A program made the position numbers and the translations under genes. The notes below the pieces were generated by a model. That model made no database searches, was not told where the DNA came from, and saw only the letters and a program-made list of their open reading frames with translations. A stretch of 17,488 nucleotides of DNA from IMCC26207 sp037141255 (GTDB lineage Bacteria > Actinomycetota > Acidimicrobiia > Acidimicrobiales > Microtrichaceae), in assembly GCA_037141255.1 (NCBI GenBank), contig JBAXCX010000059.1:1-17488 (forward strand), read 5' to 3'. Shown here piece after piece: positions 14,550-17,488 of the stretch. Numbering within the stretch: position 1 is the stretch's first letter; the number at the start of each line of letters is the position of its first letter.

Positions 14550-14963
14550 CTAGCGTGTGTACCGATACGCCTTCGCAATCATGGGAAACTGCATGGGCAG
14601 ACGGAGCCAAGCTGCAGCGGCAGCGAGCTTTGACCCCTCCCGAGTTGCGTCTACGGCCATTTGGATATTGGCGGGGTAAACCGAAACGAGCGTGGCCGTA
14701 GCTAGCCAGCCGCCTATTTTTCGAGTCTTTGGCAGCGCGAGCAGTGCCCCCGAGCCGAGTTCCGCAACGCCCGACCAGAGAACAGCGGCTTTTGGATTGG
14801 GAAACCAGGTCGGCACAACTTTTTCAAATTGTTTCGGGATGACAAAGTGCAGCACCCCCATGGCGAATAGTCCGCCGGCGAAGCGCAAGCGAGAGCGATC
14901 CTCAGCCGGATCTGCATAGGGATCGGAGAAGCGGGTGCGAAACTTCTGAGCAGTCGTTGGCAT
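14550..14963 (-). CDS. DoxX-like integral membrane protein
   Basis: A 137-residue protein. The ATG at 14963 is chosen because GGAGG precedes it by 5 nt; a TTG 12 nt earlier would bury that site. After a polar N-terminus of about 28 residues come likely membrane segments: FAGGLFAMGVLHFVIP, AVLWSGVAELGSGALLAL, IGGWLATATLVSVYPANIQMAV and a C-terminal WLRLPMQFPMIAKAY. The first segment with HFVIP, the VAELG motif and the Arg-Leu-Pro near the end are characteristic of DoxX/DoxD-type small membrane proteins. Members have been tied to redox or stress roles, but the function here is unknown. It is first in the minus-strand run leading to the cyclic-di-GMP enzyme and sulfatase, and divergent from the GH3 gene. 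Confidence 0.8.
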   Translation of the reverse strand: MPTTAQKFRTRFSDPYADPAEDRSRLRFAGGLFAMGVLHFVIPKQFEKVVPTWFPNPKAAVLWSGVAELGSGALLALPKTRKIGGWLATATLVSVYPANIQMAVDATREGSKLAAAAAWLRLPMQFPMIAKAYRYTR

Positions 14964-15058
14964 GCTGGCCTCCAAGCGAGCAACGGGAATGAGCGGGCTA
15001 CAAGTTCAGTCTTGCCGAGCTGAACCAAAGAAGCCGCATCCACCGAGGACTCAGACAC

Positions 15059-15064
15059 TATTCT
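15059..15064 (+). promoter_or_regulatory. -10 box of a leaderless promoter (GH3 gene)
   Basis: TATTCT ends 7 nt before the ATG at 15072. No purine-rich ribosome site lies between them, fitting leaderless translation. No strong -35 is seen. Confidence 0.45.
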
Positions 15065-15071
15065 CGCACCG

Positions 15072-16328
15072 ATGCACTGGCGCCGACGTAGTACTCCCCT
15101 CAGGTGCAACCCGTGCATTACCGGGTTGGTTCTTGGCCTGCTTGTCGCGAGCTGCACGGGAACCTCAAGCGGTGATCTCGGCCAGAAGCAGGCGGAAAAA
15201 GCAGTCGTGTCAACGACCACCACCTTGCCCCCCGATTGTGCAGAGATGCTTCCACCGAGCGCTCAGGCGGGACAGATGATCATGGCGATGGTGACATCCC
15301 CCCAGATCGCGACCGAAGTGCTCACTACCGGGACCGCAGGCGGATTCGGTCTCAAGGGCAAGCAGTCGAAAGACATTGCCAAAGAAGTGGCCGCTGCTAC
15401 TGCTCAGGCACCCATTGCTGCGTTTGTGGCCAGCGATGAAGAAGGCGGAACGGTGCAGCGGCTGAGTTCAGCTCTTGGCGTTTTGCCCTCAGCGGAGTCA
15501 GTGGGCAAAGGCACGACCACGGATGCCGGCACCGTTATGGCGGATTACGCAAGCAGAATGCGCAAACTTGGGTTCAACATGATTTTTGGACCCGTTGCAG
15601 ACGTCGGTAGCGGATCTGGACTCGGCACCCGAGTGTTCGGAAAAGACCCTTCCATCGTCACCGGTTTTACTGACGCAATCATCAATGCAGAGATTGCTGG
15701 TGGACTCATTCCAGTGGTCAAACACTGGCCGGGAATGGGCGGCGGTTCGGCCGACCCGCATGTGATGCTAGGAAAGGTTGCAGCTCTCGATGCGCTCAAG
15801 GCAAAGGACTTGATTCCCTTTTCTTCGGCTATCGCTAGCCGAGTTCCCGCAATCATGGTGGGTCATGTGCAGATTCCTGGGCTCACTGCTCCCGGCGAGC
15901 CTGCCTCACTCTCTCGTGCTGCACTCACCACTGAACTACGTGAGCAGGAAGGCTTCGATGGGCTCATCATTACGGACGAACTCGGCATGAAAGCTGTCGC
16001 GAGCGCTGGAACTCAAGCCCAAGCAGCCGAACTCGCGCTGAGCGCAGGGGCAGACATTGCTCTTGTTTCCGGTGCAGATTCAGTTCCACAAGTACACGCA
16101 CAAATTTTAGAAGCCATCCGCTCAGGACGCCTCAACAAGGAACAGGTTCTGGCCTCTGTTCGCAGAGTTCTCGCCACGAAAGGAATCACAGGAAGCTGCC
16201 CAGATCTAGCTGCCAATTTGTCAAGCATCGTCCCGGCGTCTACCACCTCAGCTCCAGTTTCGGGTTCAGCGAGCACCACGAGCACCACGAGCACCACGAG
16301 CAGCACGAGCACCAGGAGTGGCAACTAG
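15072..16328 (+). CDS. Glycoside hydrolase family 3 lipoprotein, beta-N-acetylhexosaminidase (NagZ)-like
   Basis: A 418-residue protein. A basic start (WRRR), hydrophobic core (ITGLVLGLLV) and lipobox VASC predict lipidation at Cys28, placing the enzyme outside the membrane. A Thr-rich linker (STTTTLPP) precedes the GH3 barrel. Motifs are SDEEGGTVQRL (121-131), GPVADV (173-178), KHWPGMGGGSADPH (217-230) with the Asp-x-His acid/base dyad (Asp228, His230), and ITDELGMKAV (300-309), whose Asp302 should be the nucleophile. It probably removes N-acetylglucosamine from peptidoglycan fragments during wall turnover. The usual His of the PGHG motif is Met222. The C-terminal tail (from about 385) is a Ser/Thr repeat tract. 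Expression appears leaderless and monocistronic. Confidence 0.92.
   Translation: MHWRRRSTPLRCNPCITGLVLGLLVASCTGTSSGDLGQKQAEKAVVSTTTTLPPDCAEMLPPSAQAGQMIMAMVTSPQIATEVLTTGTAGGFGLKGKQSKDIAKEVAAATAQAPIAAFVASDEEGGTVQRLSSALGVLPSAESVGKGTTTDAGTVMADYASRMRKLGFNMIFGPVADVGSGSGLGTRVFGKDPSIVTGFTDAIINAEIAGGLIPVVKHWPGMGGGSADPHVMLGKVAALDALKAKDLIPFSSAIASRVPAIMVGHVQIPGLTAPGEPASLSRAALTTELREQEGFDGLIITDELGMKAVASAGTQAQAAELALSAGADIALVSGADSVPQVHAQILEAIRSGRLNKEQVLASVRRVLATKGITGSCPDLAANLSSIVPASTTSAPVSGSASTTSTTSTTSSTSTRSGN
16271..16315. repeat. Five 9-bp tandem repeats encoding a Ser/Thr tail
   Basis: GAGCACCAC occurs three times exactly (16271-16297), then twice with one change (GAGCAGCAC 16298-16306, GAGCACCAG 16307-16315). 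In frame this yields the STTSTTSTTSS-type low-complexity end of the GH3 lipoprotein. Copy number could vary between strains. Confidence 0.9.
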
Positions 16329-16342
16329 CTCCTTTGAGCTAG
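16325..16342. terminator. Hairpin spanning the stop codons of two convergent genes
   Basis: CTAGCTC (16325-16331) and GAGCTAG (16336-16342) form a perfect 7-bp stem with the 4-nt loop CTTT. The left arm contains the TAG of the GH3 gene (16326-16328), and the right arm contains the complement of the TAG of the oxidoreductase gene (16339-16341). It can fold in both transcripts and probably ends both, although no T-tract follows on either side. Confidence 0.55.
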
Positions 16343-17100
16343 CTGCGGGCGTACTCAACCAGAGTGGCTGCGGCATCTACTGCGAACGGATCGGAACTCA
16401 TCAGAATCAGATGCTGCGCACCGGCTTCCACGAAAGCCTGCCAGTTGTCCACCTCGGAGGCATTGATGGCAACGGTGCGTTCGATGCTCGCTGGGTCCCG
16501 ATCAACCTTCTCGCACCATGTATTGAGTACAGCGTTGAGTTCGGCAAAGTTCTCCGGCGGGCCAAAGCTGTTCCACATGTCTGCGTACTGCGCAACCAGG
16601 CGCAGGGTGACCTTGCGCCCACTCCCCCCGATCATGATTGGTAGCGAGCCAATCGGTGGCGGGTTCAGCCGAGCAACGCGCTCAACGATGATGGGTAAGT
16701 CACGGCCAAGATTGGCAAGTCGCGAAGCGGCGGTGCCGAACTCAAAGCCGAATTCTTCGTAGTCGCGCTCGAACCAGCCTGATCCGATTCCGAGCACAAA
16801 TCGCCCACCCGAGATGTGATCAATCGTCCGGGCGATATCTGCATGCAGGTTTGGGTTTCGATACGAGTTACAACTCACTAGCGCACCGAGCTGCACCCGA
16901 GATGTTTGAGCTGCCATGGCGGCAAGCACTGAGTAGCCCTCGAAGTGGGCTGCATCTGGGTCTCCGTAAAGCGGGTAGAAATGGTCCCAGGTCCACACGG
17001 AGTCGACCCCGATTTCTTCGACTGCGCGTGCAGTGTCGAGCAGGGAACTCATGGTGGTTGCCTGCGGCTGCAGCTGAATTCCAACTTTGAAAAGTGCCAT
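16339..17100 (-). CDS. LLM-class F420-dependent oxidoreductase, Rv1855c-like family
   Basis: A 253-residue luciferase-like TIM-barrel protein. It has the family-typical opening FKVGIQLQPQ (4-13), VDSVWTWDHFYPLYGDPD (32-49), AHFEGYSVLAAMAAQTSRV, then CNSYRNPNLHADIARTIDH (77-95). GGRFVLGIGSGWFERDYEEFG (98-118) and LPIMIGGSGRKVTLRLVAQYADMWN follow; these closely match the actinobacterial Rv1855c group. It should use reduced F420 for hydride transfer in the cytoplasm. F420 use rests on the family, and the substrate is unknown. The ATG at 17100 has no ribosome site; TAGAAC lies 11 nt upstream and might be its -10. Its 3' end is 10 nt from the convergent GH3 gene. It is unrelated in subfamily to the oxidoreductase at 1804-2742. 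Confidence 0.9.
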   Translation of the reverse strand: MALFKVGIQLQPQATTMSSLLDTARAVEEIGVDSVWTWDHFYPLYGDPDAAHFEGYSVLAAMAAQTSRVQLGALVSCNSYRNPNLHADIARTIDHISGGRFVLGIGSGWFERDYEEFGFEFGTAASRLANLGRDLPIIVERVARLNPPPIGSLPIMIGGSGRKVTLRLVAQYADMWNSFGPPENFAELNAVLNTWCEKVDRDPASIERTVAINASEVDNWQAFVEAGAQHLILMSSDPFAVDAAATLVEYARS

Positions 17101-17190
17101 GTCTGATTACCGTTCTAGGTTGGGGGCGGTCATCTTGTGTGCCGGCGGACTTGGCCCGAACTGCAATGCCAGACCAGACCGTACAAGAGT

Positions 17191-17487
17191 CTATGCAAGC
17201 CGCGGAGGGGCAGCGGCAAAGGCTTCCTGACCAAGCTGACCGATTGCAGCATTGACCTTTCGCAGATCTCGAGCTCGGCAGGAGATCCCGAATCGAGCCC
17301 CGCCGGCCGATCGCTGACCTACCCATCGGTCTACCGAGAATCCTTCGGAGCGCAGTTTCTCTACTAGATCGGTGAGCCGCTCAGGCGTGAGATCAAGCAC
17401 CATCGAAACATGACGTCGCCGCCAGCGAGCGGCATCCCAACGCCAGACGGCAACCCACAGTGCCAGCGTTCCACCCGGCGCCGCGAG
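17191..17487 (-). CDS. C-terminal part of an unrecognised protein, 5' truncated by the window
   Basis: The minus-strand frame is open from the right edge to the stop at 17191-17193, giving 98 residues. An ATG at 17403 exists, but coding continues upstream of it without a stop, so the start is probably outside. The visible part begins with a hydrophobic, Trp-rich stretch (GGTLALWVAVWRWDAARW), then a basic cluster (WRRRHVS). A soluble, probably alpha/beta tail follows, with LTPERLTDLVEKLRSEGF and RARDLRKVNAAIGQLG. This could be a membrane segment with a cytoplasmic domain. No family is recognised. It is 90 nt upstream of the F420 oxidoreductase on the same strand and could be co-transcribed with it. 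Confidence 0.5.
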   Translation of the reverse strand, partial: LAAPGGTLALWVAVWRWDAARWRRRHVSMVLDLTPERLTDLVEKLRSEGFSVDRWVGQRSAGGARFGISCRARDLRKVNAAIGQLGQEAFAAAPPRLA

Positions 17488-17488
17488 C

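Noticed and set aside
16271..16315. CRISPR-like array
   Set aside because: The 9-bp units have no spacers and are in frame in the GH3 tail; they are coding microsatellite repeats.

Overview
The window reads as ordinary chromosomal DNA of a free-living actinobacterium, most likely class Acidimicrobiia. Three things suggest this. Two luciferase-like oxidoreductases belong to coenzyme F420 families (MSMEG_2516-like and Rv1855c-like). Coding density is high with G+C in the mid to upper 50s (judged by eye). Secreted proteins carry Thr-rich linkers such as STTTTLPP after a lipobox. Several genes also lack a Shine-Dalgarno sequence but have a TAnnnT box 6-7 nt before the start codon, the actinobacterial leaderless pattern. 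The class-level assignment is inference. I saw no tRNA, rRNA, CRISPR array, transposase or integrase.

Layout. 3-977 (+) is the 3' part of a beta-propeller (SBBP-like) protein. It converges on a serine-acetyltransferase-like hexapeptide transferase (1107-1634, -). From a divergent region with two leaderless promoters, a plus-strand block follows: F420 oxidoreductase (1804-2742), ATP-grasp ligase 3 nt downstream (2746-3642), PaaG-like crotonase (3776-4633) and, after a 328-nt spacer, a second crotonase lacking both usual catalytic glutamates (4962-5825). This meets an FGGY sugar kinase (5878-7449, -). An AT-rich divergent control region (about 7527-7590) separates the kinase from a two-gene unit for a lipoprotein (7659-8513) and an exported protein (8513-9496).

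A minus-strand run then reads DoxX-like membrane protein (14963 to 14550), PAS-PAS-PAS-GGDEF-EAL cyclic-di-GMP enzyme (14508 to 11971) and a large arylsulfatase (11950 to 9530). Divergent from it is a GH3 beta-N-acetylhexosaminidase-like lipoprotein (15072-16328, +). That gene ends head-to-head with a second F420 oxidoreductase (16339-17100, -), their stop codons lying in opposite arms of one perfect hairpin. A partial unknown minus-strand gene runs off the right edge.

Functionally this is a mix of acyl-CoA and F420 metabolism, sugar phosphorylation, envelope turnover, sulfate-ester hydrolysis and second-messenger signalling. I find no single convincing new multi-gene system. The more unusual items are the stop-codon hairpin, the leaderless-promoter set, the atypical crotonase, the sulfatase linked to a cyclic-di-GMP enzyme, and the uncharacterised secreted pair.
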